A stretch of DNA of 64,000 nucleotides, taken from Peribacillus glennii (GTDB taxonomy: Bacteria; Bacillota; Bacilli; Bacillales; DSM-1321). The stretch lies in assembly GCF_003429105.1 (NCBI RefSeq), contig NZ_QVTD01000003.1, positions 1,116,001-1,180,000 of the forward strand. The letters are read 5' to 3'. The notes under the pieces are model-generated. The model saw only the letters and a program-made list of their open reading frames with translations. It was not told the DNA's origin and searched no databases. The position numbers and the translations under genes were made by a program. Of this stretch, positions 9,093 through 16,891 are shown piece by piece (within the stretch, counting starts at the first letter, position 1; every line of letters starts with the position of its first letter).

Positions 9093-9986
9093 TTAGGCAC
9101 GCGGATGGAACTTCGAATAGACTTCTTTTAACCGGACATTTGTCACATGTGTATAGATTTGTGTTGTCGAGATATCCGCATGGCCCAGCATTTCCTGGAC
9201 AGCGCGAAGGTCTGCCCCGTTCATCAATAAATGCGTCGCAAACGAGTGCCTTAACGTATGCGGGGTCAGTTCTTTTTCAATATTCGCCTGCCTAGCGAGT
9301 TTTTTCAATATTTTCCAGAAACCTTGACGTGTCAGCCTGTTTCCATGGTGATTCAAAAAAAGTGATTCGGTCTTCTTCTTGCCGGCAGAAAACTTCCCCC
9401 TGCCCATGTTTAAATATTGTTCAATTGCTTGTAAGGCAGTTTGACCAATGGGGATGATCCGTTCCTTATTCCCTTTGCCTACACAGCGCACAAAGCCCAT
9501 CGTTGCATGGATGTCGCCAACATCCAGGTTAATGAGCTCACTGACCCGCATGCCTGTCGCATAAAGCAGTTCAAGCATCGCTTTATCCCTGAACCCATAC
9601 TCATCCTTCAATTTAGGTGCCTCAAGCAAAGCCTCTACCTCCTCCATGCTTAACACCTTTGGAAGGCTCCGCTCTGCCTGCGGCGTTTCGATATGCACGG
9701 ATGGGTCCTGGTCACACACTTTTTCCCGGATCAGGAATTGATGAAAGGACCGGATGGATGCGATATGGCGAGCAAGCGTTTTCGACGATTTTCCCTGGTC
9801 CTTTAAATGCGACAGAAAATGGATAATATGCACCCTCCTGCATTCGTTCCAGCAATTCAACTGCTCAACATTCCTTGAATAGGCCATATAAGATTTCAAA
9901 TCACGTTCATAAGAAATAAGCGTATTTTTCGCCAAACCCTTTTCCACCGTTAAAAAATGAATAAAATCTCTCAGTTGGTCATCCAT
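9093..9986 (-). CDS. xerD: Site-specific tyrosine recombinase XerD
   Basis: XerD (RipX) acts with XerC at the dif site to resolve chromosome dimers. The 297-residue protein has an N-terminal SAM-like core-binding domain (1-100) and a catalytic domain with all active-site residues in place: Arg147, Lys171, His243, Arg246, His269 and the nucleophile Tyr278. It is a chromosomal housekeeping recombinase, not part of an integron or phage. Its place between yqzK/fur and deoB is the conserved Bacillus order. Confidence 0.96.
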   Translation of the reverse strand: MDDQLRDFIHFLTVEKGLAKNTLISYERDLKSYMAYSRNVEQLNCWNECRRVHIIHFLSHLKDQGKSSKTLARHIASIRSFHQFLIREKVCDQDPSVHIETPQAERSLPKVLSMEEVEALLEAPKLKDEYGFRDKAMLELLYATGMRVSELINLDVGDIHATMGFVRCVGKGNKERIIPIGQTALQAIEQYLNMGRGKFSAGKKKTESLFLNHHGNRLTRQGFWKILKKLARQANIEKELTPHTLRHSFATHLLMNGADLRAVQEMLGHADISTTQIYTHVTNVRLKEVYSKFHPRA

Positions 9987-9992
9987 TGTGCA

Positions 9993-10220
9993 TTACTCCC
10001 CGTTTAAATACAAAAGCATGAAGCGGTCAAACCAGGAATCACTGCTGGATTCCACAGCTTTTGTTACCTTGATTGCCGCTCCCTTCGGCTCGTCATACCG
10101 ATGATAGTTTTCATACTCCCGGTTTAACCATATCATTCCGATGTAAAAAAGAACAGTAAAGCCGACGAAAAGTATGAAAACTTTAGCTGTGTGAACAACA
10201 ACCCTAAAAGGAGAATTCAT
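9993..10220 (-). CDS. yqzK: Small membrane protein YqzK (DUF4227)
   Basis: A 75-residue protein of the DUF4227 family with one transmembrane segment (about 10-32) and a charged C-terminal half. I place the start at the ATG at 10220, six bases after GGAGGG; the open frame extends further but without a ribosome site. The gene ends six bases before xerD, a pairing conserved in Bacillus. The function is unknown. Confidence 0.85.
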   Translation of the reverse strand: MNSPFRVVVHTAKVFILFVGFTVLFYIGMIWLNREYENYHRYDEPKGAAIKVTKAVESSSDSWFDRFMLLYLNGE

Positions 10221-10359
10221 CTTTTTCCCTCCATTGATACTTCCGGTATGCAAAACTTGGCATCTCCGGACCATTCTCTTATTTCAATCTATGCCAGCGG
10301 GGACAAGTTTTATACATACTAACCAAAGGAAGAGTGTTCATGAAAGGATTATGATCAAA

Positions 10360-10390
10360 TAAAAAACCTCTTCCGCCAAGGAAAAGGTTA
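10360..10390 (-). terminator. Terminator after fur
   Basis: On the minus strand an AACC..TTCC stem pairs with GGAA..GGTT (with a small internal mismatch) around a short loop, followed by TTTTTTATTT. It begins a few bases after the fur stop codon. Confidence 0.7.
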
Positions 10391-10395
10391 TGTAA

Positions 10396-10854
10396 TCAAT
10401 CATTGTCATTTTCTATTTTTTCCTGGCATCTGTGGCAGATCCCATGGAATGTCAATCGATGGTCCTTTATTTTGAAGTTCCAGTCCCTTTCCACGATGGC
10501 CTCTACGTCTTCAAGCAGGTCATCCTGGATTTCATCGACTGCACCGCATTCGATGCACACAAGATGGTGGTGAAAGTGGGCGGCGCCTTCCTGCCGTAAA
10601 TCATATCGGGACACTCCATCCCCAAAATTTATCTTATCAACTATCTTCAATTCAGTAAGCAATTCCAGTGTACGATATACAGTTGCCAAACCGATTTCCG
10701 GCGACTTTTCTTTGACAAGGAGGTAAACGTCTTCGGCGCTTAAATGATCCTCTTCATGTTCAAGTAAAACGCGGACGGTTGCTTCCCGCTGGGGCGTAAG
10801 TTTATAGCTTGACGAGTGCAACTGTTTCTTTATTCTATCAATTCTGCTTTCCAT
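10396..10854 (-). CDS. fur: Ferric uptake regulator Fur
   Basis: An iron-sensing DNA-binding repressor of siderophore and iron-uptake genes. The 152-residue protein (from MESRID) is nearly identical to B. subtilis Fur: winged helix in the first 80 residues, the HFHHH metal site (93-97), and two CxxC pairs (Cys100/103 and Cys140/143) for the structural zinc. I chose the ATG at 10854 behind GGGAGGG and by alignment; the frame is open seven codons further. It is transcribed from its own sigma-A promoter. Confidence 0.96.
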   Translation of the reverse strand: MESRIDRIKKQLHSSSYKLTPQREATVRVLLEHEEDHLSAEDVYLLVKEKSPEIGLATVYRTLELLTELKIVDKINFGDGVSRYDLRQEGAAHFHHHLVCIECGAVDEIQDDLLEDVEAIVERDWNFKIKDHRLTFHGICHRCQEKIENDND

Positions 10855-10885
10855 ACCTTTTCCCTCCCGCGCCACTATCTATATT

Positions 10886-10913
10886 ATTATAACAAAAGAG
10901 GGAAAACTGTCAA
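10886..10913 (-). promoter_or_regulatory. Sigma-A promoter of fur with possible PerR half-site
   Basis: TTGACA and TATAAT are separated by 16 bp on the minus strand, a near-perfect vegetative promoter about 30 bp ahead of fur. The -10 is part of TTATAATAATATAG, which resembles one side of the PerR box; in B. subtilis PerR controls fur. The second half-site is poor, so PerR control is a suggestion only. Confidence 0.75.
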
Positions 10914-10983
10914 AATACAATTGTTACAACATGAAAAACATTTTAACTTAGAAAACCGCAAGCACCTTGTATGAAAGAAACTT

Positions 10984-11040
10984 CGACTAACCCCTGCCAC
11001 GTCCTGCCACAAACGCCTACCTGCCGCATCCTCTCAAAGG
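10984..11040. repeat. Fragment of an interspersed repeat
   Basis: CGACTAACCCC followed by CACGTCCT resembles the stretch at 58079-58100 inside the larger degraded repeat. It lies in the spoIIM-fur gap together with a 7-bp GGCAGGC/GCCTGCC inverted repeat (about 11040-11085) that may end spoIIM transcription. Confidence 0.35.
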
Positions 11041-11096
11041 GCAGGCTTTCCTCCATTCGATGTAACACTAATGGGGCCTGCCTTGTCCTATGGAAG

Positions 11097-11744
11097 TTAA
11101 TTACCAAGAAAGCTTACGACGCTTTTCATGAGAGCAGGCGACAAATAGGCTTCAATCGCTCCGGCCGCCGTAAGGAATACGACGGAAACTGCAAGTGTCA
11201 GTATATAACGAGAAATGATAGGCTTCAGCGGTTCCCGGTCCTGTTTTAATAAAACCCTGCGGATCATTTTCATCGACAATGACAACGACAGTGCCGCAAT
11301 CACAATAAAAATGGGGACGATAAAAATGTTTTGCGGAAGGATGGAAACGAAAGCAAGGAGAAAACCGTTCCAACCCATCTGGTTCACCAGGAATCCGACC
11401 GTAAAACCAACTACCATCCCTTTCAAAAATAGCAAAATGAGTATGACCGGAAGGCCAATAATAGAGATGCCCAATATCCAAATGAATCCGATATATTTTA
11501 CATTATGCGCAAGGCTCGTCGTGAACATTACATGGTCCGAGGCAATTTTCCCCTGTGATACCTGTCCGAAAAACTGGGACAGATAATAGAATAAATCCTC
11601 TTTTTGCGTAAAGCTAAGGCTGTTCACCAGGACGGCCCCAAAAATGACACCCATTAAAAACAGCACGGTTATGAAAACATACAATGAGGAATGTTCAGCA
11701 ATATGGTTTTTTGCGGCATTTTGTAAGGCAGACCTTTTTTTCAT
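11097..11744 (-). CDS. spoIIM: Stage II sporulation protein M
   Basis: SpoIIM is a mother-cell membrane protein of the SpoIID-SpoIIM-SpoIIP complex that degrades septal peptidoglycan and drives engulfment. The 215-residue protein has about five hydrophobic membrane segments and the family pattern SLAHNVKYIGFIW and SILPQNIFIVP. The start follows GGAGG. It is transcribed alone, and a sigma-E type promoter lies just upstream. Confidence 0.95.
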   Translation of the reverse strand: MKKRSALQNAAKNHIAEHSSLYVFITVLFLMGVIFGAVLVNSLSFTQKEDLFYYLSQFFGQVSQGKIASDHVMFTTSLAHNVKYIGFIWILGISIIGLPVILILLFLKGMVVGFTVGFLVNQMGWNGFLLAFVSILPQNIFIVPIFIVIAALSLSLSMKMIRRVLLKQDREPLKPIISRYILTLAVSVVFLTAAGAIEAYLSPALMKSVVSFLGN

Positions 11745-11772
11745 CTCATATCCTCCCGATTGTCATTACTAG

Positions 11773-11800
11773 ATTCTATGTTTGGAAGGGCTATTTATGA
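11773..11800 (-). promoter_or_regulatory. Sigma-E promoter of spoIIM
   Basis: On the minus strand TCATAAA and CATAGAAT are separated by 13 bp, about 28 bp before spoIIM. The -10 matches CATACAHT at seven of eight positions, and the -35 fits the looser sigma-E consensus. This agrees with mother-cell expression of spoIIM. Confidence 0.65.
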
Positions 11801-11908
11801 CTGACATTTTGGGTTTCGTGATATGCAGGCCGCTATTAAAATGATGTATCTTGCCGCTGGAAATTATGATATGATTTTCCATAATATTTTTTCCAAGGGG
11901 GTACCTGG

Positions 11909-12472
11909 ATGAATCCTATATTAAAAGAGTTCCCTGAAATGATTGAAACCGAAAGGCTTTATATCAGGCCTTGCAAGCCTGGTGACGGAAAAGCGGTCCA
12001 TGATGCCATCATCCATTCAAAGGAGGAGTTAAGACAGTGGCTCCCTTTTGCGAACCATGATTCAACCGAGGACGAAACCGAAATTAATATCCGGAAGGCA
12101 TTTGCGAGATTCATAGAGCGTGAAGATATTCGCCTGCATATTTACCGCAAGGAGGGTGATGTTTTCATAGGTTCCACCGGGCTTCATAGGATCGATTGGG
12201 ATCTTCCCAAATTCGAAATCGGCTACTGGGCCGATGCAAGATACAGCAACAAAGGCTATATTTCCGAAGCTACCCAAGCACTTACAACGTTCGCCTTTGA
12301 CTTTTATGGTGCAAAACGGGTTGAAATCCGCTGCGATCCTGACAACATAAACAGCCGGCGCATTCCGGAAAAACTGGGTTTTACACTTGAAGGCATTCTG
12401 AGGAAAAGCAGCCTGAGCGCTGACGGACACAGGTTGCGTGATACTTGCGTATTTGCGAAGATTCCCGAGTAA
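11909..12472 (+). CDS. GNAT N-acetyltransferase, RimJ/RimL type
   Basis: A 187-residue protein of the RimJ/RimL group (acetyltransferase_3), which moves acetyl from acetyl-CoA to protein N-termini or small amines. It shows the N-terminal ETERLYIRPCKPGD, the central FEIGYWADARYSNKGYISEA acetyl-CoA pocket and the GAKRVEIRCDPDNINSRRIPEKLGF segment; the usual AxxxxxKxGF ends here as RRIPEKLGF. The start follows AAGGGGG. The substrate is unknown. It is the only plus-strand gene in its neighbourhood and has its own terminator. Confidence 0.88.
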   Translation: MNPILKEFPEMIETERLYIRPCKPGDGKAVHDAIIHSKEELRQWLPFANHDSTEDETEINIRKAFARFIEREDIRLHIYRKEGDVFIGSTGLHRIDWDLPKFEIGYWADARYSNKGYISEATQALTTFAFDFYGAKRVEIRCDPDNINSRRIPEKLGFTLEGILRKSSLSADGHRLRDTCVFAKIPE

Positions 12473-12513
12473 CAATCATTCAATCGCTAATGGATATTGT
12501 TTTAAAATAAAGG

Positions 12514-12545
12514 AAGGCAGCCGGATAAACCGGCAGCCTTTTACT
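12514..12545 (+). terminator. Terminator of the acetyltransferase gene
   Basis: An 11-bp stem with one A-A mismatch (12514-12524 and 12530-12540) closes a five-base loop and is followed by TTTACTTT. It lies 40 bases after the stop codon. Confidence 0.8.
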
Positions 12546-12573
12546 TTCCTATGCCCGGATTTTGTCCTTCAAA

Positions 12574-12631
12574 TCTCCGATGAAGGACATTTCACTGATT
12601 TGATTCCCGGATTTTTGTCCTTACTATCCCG
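12574..12631. repeat. Dispersed repeat copy A
   Basis: This stretch (TCTCCGATGAAGGACATTT, later CCCGGATTTTTGTCCTT) has a diverged second copy at 30837-30893. Both are in non-coding gaps after terminators. Confidence 0.5.
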
Positions 12632-12650
12632 AATGAATGACAAGTAGTGA

Positions 12651-12833
12651 TTACCGCAAACGATCCCCGTATGTTTTCGCCAGTAAGTTGTCCCCGTCGA
12701 TCATATCTTCACCAGTTCGATCGGTTGATCGTTCACGTTTTACGTGTACATTATTTAATTCTTCTCTGTTAAACAAATCATTCTTGTGGCTGCCGGGGTT
12801 TCCCCCAGATACGTTGCCTTGTCTTTCTTGCAT
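12651..12833 (-). CDS. Small hydrophilic protein, unrecognised
   Basis: A 60-residue open frame begins at an ATG eight bases after GGAGG. The product is strongly hydrophilic and charged (Gly/Asn-rich start, then KRERSTDRTGED), with no cysteine, membrane segment or motif that I recognise. It lies just after the EndoQ-type gene on the same strand, separated by 98 bases. The composition would suit a small sporulation or stress protein, but nothing in the sequence proves it. Confidence 0.55.
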   Translation of the reverse strand: MQERQGNVSGGNPGSHKNDLFNREELNNVHVKRERSTDRTGEDMIDGDNLLAKTYGDRLR

Positions 12834-12931
12834 AATATCAGCCTCCTCCAACAGATATTTTGCTTTTTTATTTTCTGTTGTAACATGCAAAATAAACTAA
12901 GAAAAAACTGTATTGCAGAGAGCCGGCATAT

Positions 12932-14125
12932 TCATTTTTTCGATTTTCTATCCAGACCAGCTGTAACTTTCCCGTATTTTCCGCCCCCGCCCGCTTCGAT
13001 TCCCATGTTGCCTTTTCTGGCTAAATCGATTAAACCGGCAATTTTCTCCGGAACAACCGCCTTTAGTTGCTCCAGGCTCACACGGTGGAGAATATCCATT
13101 TCCGTTCCAAAAGCATCAAGCAGCCGTTCCAGGGTTTTCGGGCCCAATCCGGGGATAAACTCCAACGGCACCTGATGGATGTAAGGCGGACGCTCCCTTT
13201 TTTTCAGCAGAGGAGTCGAATCCGAGAGCTCCTTGATTCGCGTGGCAACGCCTTTAATGAGCTTATTACTCCCGCATTCCAGACAGATGCCTTCCGTTCC
13301 CTCGACCGGATTTAAGCATGCGGAGCAAACGGTGCGGTGATACTTGCCCAGCCGCGGGTTCAAGCCAAAGTTGGCGATGATCTTCCTTCCGTCCACTTCT
13401 TGCAATGCCTTTTCAAGCTCTATGAAATTTGGCTGCTCCAGTTTCATTTCCTGATACTCCCTTGCAATTTTTCCAAGGGAATGCGTGTCGGAATTCGTCA
13501 GGTATGCAAAACCGTTCAGCTCGCTTATGGCGTCGGCCATTTGCGTATCCGAACTAAGCCCAAGCTCAACTCCGTCGATAAGAGCTGGATCAAACACCTC
13601 TTCAAGGCTTTTCGTGACACCCTTTCCATACAGGCTCTTAAAAGGAGTGAACACATGGGCTGGTATAAAAAGGCCGCCATACGCCTTCACTGTTTGCTGG
13701 AGCGTCTTTGCATCACAGTATATTCTTTGGGAGCTCAAATTGATGTTCGTCACCAAGCCGCTCATCCACGCTGAGAATTGCTTCATGACGGAAAGCGTCG
13801 GAAAGTAGGCCAACACATGAATAGGCCCCTTGGAGTTACCATCATAGATTTCAATTTCAGATCCTGGAATGAACGTAGTTGCGCCATATTGAAGGCCGCC
13901 TTCCGAATGTTCCGAGACGGTCCCTGCTTCCATCAACTCCTCGATTTCTTCAATCACTTCCGGTGAATGGCAATCTATGATGCCAATCATATCTAGCCCT
14001 TTCCGTTCACGTGATACCTTTAATACATTTTGCAGTGTTAATGTTTTCGCACCTGTGATTTTTACAGCCCTACCTGTCTTCGTCCTGCCGATATGGATAT
14101 GCAAATCGGCATAATAAGAATCCAT
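12932..14125 (-). CDS. EndoQ-type DNA repair endonuclease (PHP domain)
   Basis: A 397-residue homologue of endonuclease Q, which nicks DNA 5' of deaminated bases (uracil, hypoxanthine, xanthine) and abasic sites. Order of parts: PHP metallo-nuclease domain with His9, His11, Asp51, His53, Glu90, His157, Asp213 and His215; a zinc finger with Cys267/270 and Cys281/284; a helix-hairpin-helix (about 323-345, IPGLGPKTLERLL); and a Gly-rich basic tail. It abuts nudF, and both are on one transcript: the start of this gene directly follows the nudF stop. The activity is inferred from the family. Confidence 0.88.
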   Translation of the reverse strand: MDSYYADLHIHIGRTKTGRAVKITGAKTLTLQNVLKVSRERKGLDMIGIIDCHSPEVIEEIEELMEAGTVSEHSEGGLQYGATTFIPGSEIEIYDGNSKGPIHVLAYFPTLSVMKQFSAWMSGLVTNINLSSQRIYCDAKTLQQTVKAYGGLFIPAHVFTPFKSLYGKGVTKSLEEVFDPALIDGVELGLSSDTQMADAISELNGFAYLTNSDTHSLGKIAREYQEMKLEQPNFIELEKALQEVDGRKIIANFGLNPRLGKYHRTVCSACLNPVEGTEGICLECGSNKLIKGVATRIKELSDSTPLLKKRERPPYIHQVPLEFIPGLGPKTLERLLDAFGTEMDILHRVSLEQLKAVVPEKIAGLIDLARKGNMGIEAGGGGKYGKVTAGLDRKSKK

Positions 14126-14677
14126 TTATTGCCCCAGCGCCTTTCTAAGCTGCAAATATTGAATGGCATAAGCTGTCTTTGCGTCGCGGATTTTTCCATC
14201 CTTGATGTATTGTTCTGCCTCTATGAGCGAGAGTTCATACACCTCGACAAATTCGTCTTCATCAACACTGGCCGCATTTTCCTTTTTCCGGATGCCATGT
14301 GCAAAATACAAATGGACAATTTCATCGGCAAAGCCTGGTGACGTATAAAAAGAAGTGATATGCTCCATCTTTTCACATTCATAACCGGTTTCTTCCTCAA
14401 GCTCGCGGCATGCCGAATCAACCGGATCTTCCCCTTTTTCAAGCTTTCCGGCTGGTATTTCGATCAGGCTGCGTTCCATCGCCTTCCTGTATTGCTCCAC
14501 CATTACGATTTTATTTTCTTCTGTTACCGCGATCACAGCAACCGCTCCCGGATGCTTGATGATTTCCCTTTTGCTCCTGTTTCCATCAGGCAGCTGCACT
14601 TCATCCACCTGCAGGCTGATGATTTTTCCTTCAAATATCTTTTCAGATGATAATGTTTTTTCTTCAAATTTCTTCAT
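14126..14677 (-). CDS. nudF: ADP-ribose pyrophosphatase (Nudix)
   Basis: NudF hydrolyses ADP-ribose to AMP and ribose-5-phosphate, removing a reactive metabolite. The 183-residue protein has an intact Nudix box starting at Gly77, with Glu83 and R91-E92-L93-E94-E95-E96-x-G. I chose the ATG at 14677 after AAGGAG; earlier in-frame starts have no ribosome site. It is the first gene of a pair with the EndoQ-type gene. In B. subtilis the same gene lies next to mciZ, as here. Confidence 0.95.
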   Translation of the reverse strand: MKKFEEKTLSSEKIFEGKIISLQVDEVQLPDGNRSKREIIKHPGAVAVIAVTEENKIVMVEQYRKAMERSLIEIPAGKLEKGEDPVDSACRELEEETGYECEKMEHITSFYTSPGFADEIVHLYFAHGIRKKENAASVDEDEFVEVYELSLIEAEQYIKDGKIRDAKTAYAIQYLQLRKALGQ

Positions 14678-14810
14678 ATGTACACTCCTTGTTCTAATGT
14701 AAGGATAATTGTTCATACATTTTACCATAATACAGTCACACAACACCGCCTTGGGCATCCAATGCCGGCTGAATCATGGAATTTATATAATGGATTGGGA
14801 GGTTCTTTTC

Positions 14811-14972
14811 GTGAAGGTATATGTATTAAATAACGGGATTGTAATGGCGGGCAAAGCCTGGGAGATTAAACAAAAGCTTAAACAATTTCAGGACAGGTAT
14901 ACCTATGTGAATGATTGGGTCCGTGATGTGCATGGACCCGCCTCCGTGCCATCGTTAAGACGGATCAAGTGA
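14811..14972 (+). CDS. mciZ: MciZ, mother-cell inhibitor of FtsZ
   Basis: MciZ is a sporulation peptide that caps FtsZ filaments and blocks Z-ring formation in the mother cell. The product starts at a GTG after GGGAGG and reads MKVYVLNNGIVMAGKAWEIK, with KQKLKQF and YTYVNDWVRD following. This matches the roughly 40-residue B. subtilis peptide in the NGIV..GKAWEI, KLK and YV.DW positions, and the locus (next to nudF) is the same. Here it runs to 53 residues, with an extra C-terminal tail rich in Pro, Ser and Arg. Confidence 0.85.
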   Translation: MKVYVLNNGIVMAGKAWEIKQKLKQFQDRYTYVNDWVRDVHGPASVPSLRRIK

Positions 14973-15179
14973 AATCTATTCCGGGGCGTCGGACAATTTC
15001 ACGTCCGAGATCCAGTTTTATCCCCGAAATCTTGATTTTCTTCCGGGAATCTGCATTTTATGAAAAAAATGCTTGATATTTCCAGACGCGCGATCGGACA
15101 GCGGTCTGTATCCTTTGTGCTGAACCCCCTCCCTGCTATACAATAATATAAAAAACGAGTATTAAAGGGAGCGATTGGT

Positions 15180-16091
15180 TTGAAAAAAAGGAAACTTGGC
15201 AACTCCGACTTATCCGTTTCGGAAATAGGCCTGGGCTGCATGTCGCTTGGTACGGATGAAAAAGAAGCAGCCGCCATTATCAACGCTGCTTTGGACGAAG
15301 GGATCAACTACTTCGATACAGCTGATTTATATGATTTCGGCCGCAATGAGGAAATTGTTGGAAGCACATTGAAATCCGTCCGGGATCAGGTCATCATTGC
15401 CACCAAGGTCGGTAACCGCTGGAATGAATCAAATGACAGCTGGAGCTGGGATCCGTCAGCTTCGCACATAAAAACCGCAGTCAAAGATAGCTTGAAGCGG
15501 CTTGGTACTGACTATATCGATCTCTATCAGCTTCATGGCGGAACGGCTGATGACAATATCGAAGAAACAATCGGCGCATTTGAAGACTTGAAGAAGGAGG
15601 GTTGGATCCGTTTTTACGGAATTTCTTCCATCCGCCCGAACGTCATCAAACAATATGTGAAAAAGTCATCCATCGTTTCAGTGATGATGCAGTATAGCCT
15701 GCTTGACCGGCGCCCCGAGGAATGGATGCCGCTTCTTGCGGAAAACAACATCCACATTATTGCCAGAGGTCCGGTGGCAAAAGGGCTGCTCAGCGACAAA
15801 ATGCTCGAAAAAGCTTCAAACGAGCAAGGTTATTTACATTATAGCTATGCAGAGCTTCAAGATTTATTGCCGGCGTTGAAGGACAAGCTTTCCCCAAGGC
15901 ATCTGAATGAAACCGCGATCCAATATGTCTTATCACATCCAGCTGTCGGAGCGGTTATTCCGGGCGCAAGTTCAATCGGACAGCTTCGGGAAAATTGCCG
16001 TGCCATAAGCGCCAAGCCGCTTTCCGAACAGGAACTCAGCCTGTTGAAAAAGCTCACAAAAGCCGGCATCTATGAGGCACACCGGGAATAG
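15180..16091 (+). CDS. yqkF: Aldo/keto reductase (YqkF-like)
   Basis: A 303-residue NADPH-dependent aldo/keto reductase with a TIM-barrel fold. The catalytic tetrad is visible as Asp46, Tyr51, Lys76 and His119. The start is a TTG eight bases after AAGGGAG. Position between mciZ and yqkE fits B. subtilis yqkF. The natural substrate is unknown. It is transcribed alone and closed by a strong terminator. Confidence 0.92.
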   Translation: MKKRKLGNSDLSVSEIGLGCMSLGTDEKEAAAIINAALDEGINYFDTADLYDFGRNEEIVGSTLKSVRDQVIIATKVGNRWNESNDSWSWDPSASHIKTAVKDSLKRLGTDYIDLYQLHGGTADDNIEETIGAFEDLKKEGWIRFYGISSIRPNVIKQYVKKSSIVSVMMQYSLLDRRPEEWMPLLAENNIHIIARGPVAKGLLSDKMLEKASNEQGYLHYSYAELQDLLPALKDKLSPRHLNETAIQYVLSHPAVGAVIPGASSIGQLRENCRAISAKPLSEQELSLLKKLTKAGIYEAHRE

Positions 16092-16097
16092 CATGAT

Positions 16098-16142
16098 AAA
16101 AGGGAGCCATTCTCCGTAACATTGGAATGGCTCCCTTTTTTC
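16098..16142 (+). terminator. Terminator after yqkF
   Basis: A 15-bp perfect inverted repeat (16098-16112 and 16125-16139) ends in a T6 run, seven bases after the yqkF stop. It is A-flanked on the other side and may serve the opposing yqkE as well. Confidence 0.9.
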
Positions 16143-16284
16143 AAAAGATAAACAAGTATATTTTCAACCATATATTCATGTCCGGCTTCGACCTCCCAAA
16201 ATGTACTAGTGCCGATCAAGACATCAGGCTTTGGCAGTGTTTAGTCGGCGTTCCCTGGACACAGGGTGTTCCTCATTCCTGCCT

Positions 16285-16545
16285 TTACTTAAACTTTTTC
16301 CAATCCATCCCGCTTTCATTAAGCAGTTCTTCAAAGGACTTGTTTTTCTCCTTCAATCTTCGTTCTTCTTTTTTTCTCGTTTCCTCCGCGGCTTTTTTCG
16401 CAGCTTGTTCATCCGAAAGCTGTTTTTGCGTTTCGCGAAGCCGGGCCATTATATCCCCTCCGAGGAGATCCCCCAGCTTCAACGAATCATTTTCCTTTTT
16501 TTGTGCTTGATGATGATTTTTATGCTTTTGCTGTTTCTTTTTCAT
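16285..16545 (-). CDS. yqkE: YqkE family protein (DUF3886)
   Basis: An 86-residue, Lys/Glu-rich protein of the DUF3886 family. It has a basic N-terminus (KKKQQKHKNHH), a short conserved stretch LGDLLGGDIMARLRE and a long charged helix that could form a coiled coil, ending SFEELLNESGMDWKKFK. The start follows GGGAGG. The function is unknown; it may bind RNA given its basic nature, but that is a guess. Confidence 0.85.
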   Translation of the reverse strand: MKKKQQKHKNHHQAQKKENDSLKLGDLLGGDIMARLRETQKQLSDEQAAKKAAEETRKKEERRLKEKNKSFEELLNESGMDWKKFK

Positions 16546-16891
16546 TTCTATATCCTCCCATAATCATAGCTATATTATATCATGCTGCGCCTGCATCTTT
16601 TGTTAGAAAACTCGCCGATTGGCAAACCTTTTTTGAGATGAAGACAGAGGCATAGTCAGGCCCGATAATCAAGGCTTCGGCAGCGTCACATCGCACGAAA
16701 CAAAGCGCCGGCTTAGTAAGGATGTGGGTCACACAGGTGAAGACATAAGGACGCGGCGCAGTTAGCCTGTTCTGCTATATGAAGGAAGAAAAGTTTTTAC
16801 CTTCCTTTCTGCCAAAATAGCATAGATGTGTTTTCCGGCCATCAATAAATGGTAAAATGAAGAAATGACAGCGTGGAAGTGGAGGATTTTC
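16546..16891. other. yqkE-yqkD intergenic region with repeat remnants
   Basis: No gene is visible in this gap of about 345 bases between divergent genes. It contains a copy of the short AACTCGCCGATTGGC repeat at 16608-16631, followed by about 130 bases of higher GC that look like a decayed repeat. A GAAGGAAG/CTTCCTTTC hairpin lies near 16780-16808, and TAAAAT at about 16853 may be the -10 of yqkD. Confidence 0.45.

Noticed and set aside
9093-9986. A tyrosine recombinase as a sign of an integrated element
   Set aside because: The protein is the housekeeping XerD in its usual place next to yqzK and fur; no attachment-site repeats or phage genes are near.
10860-10920. A complete PerR box at the fur promoter
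   Set aside because: Only one half (TTATAAT) is good; the second half has several mismatches, so I give it only as a possibility.
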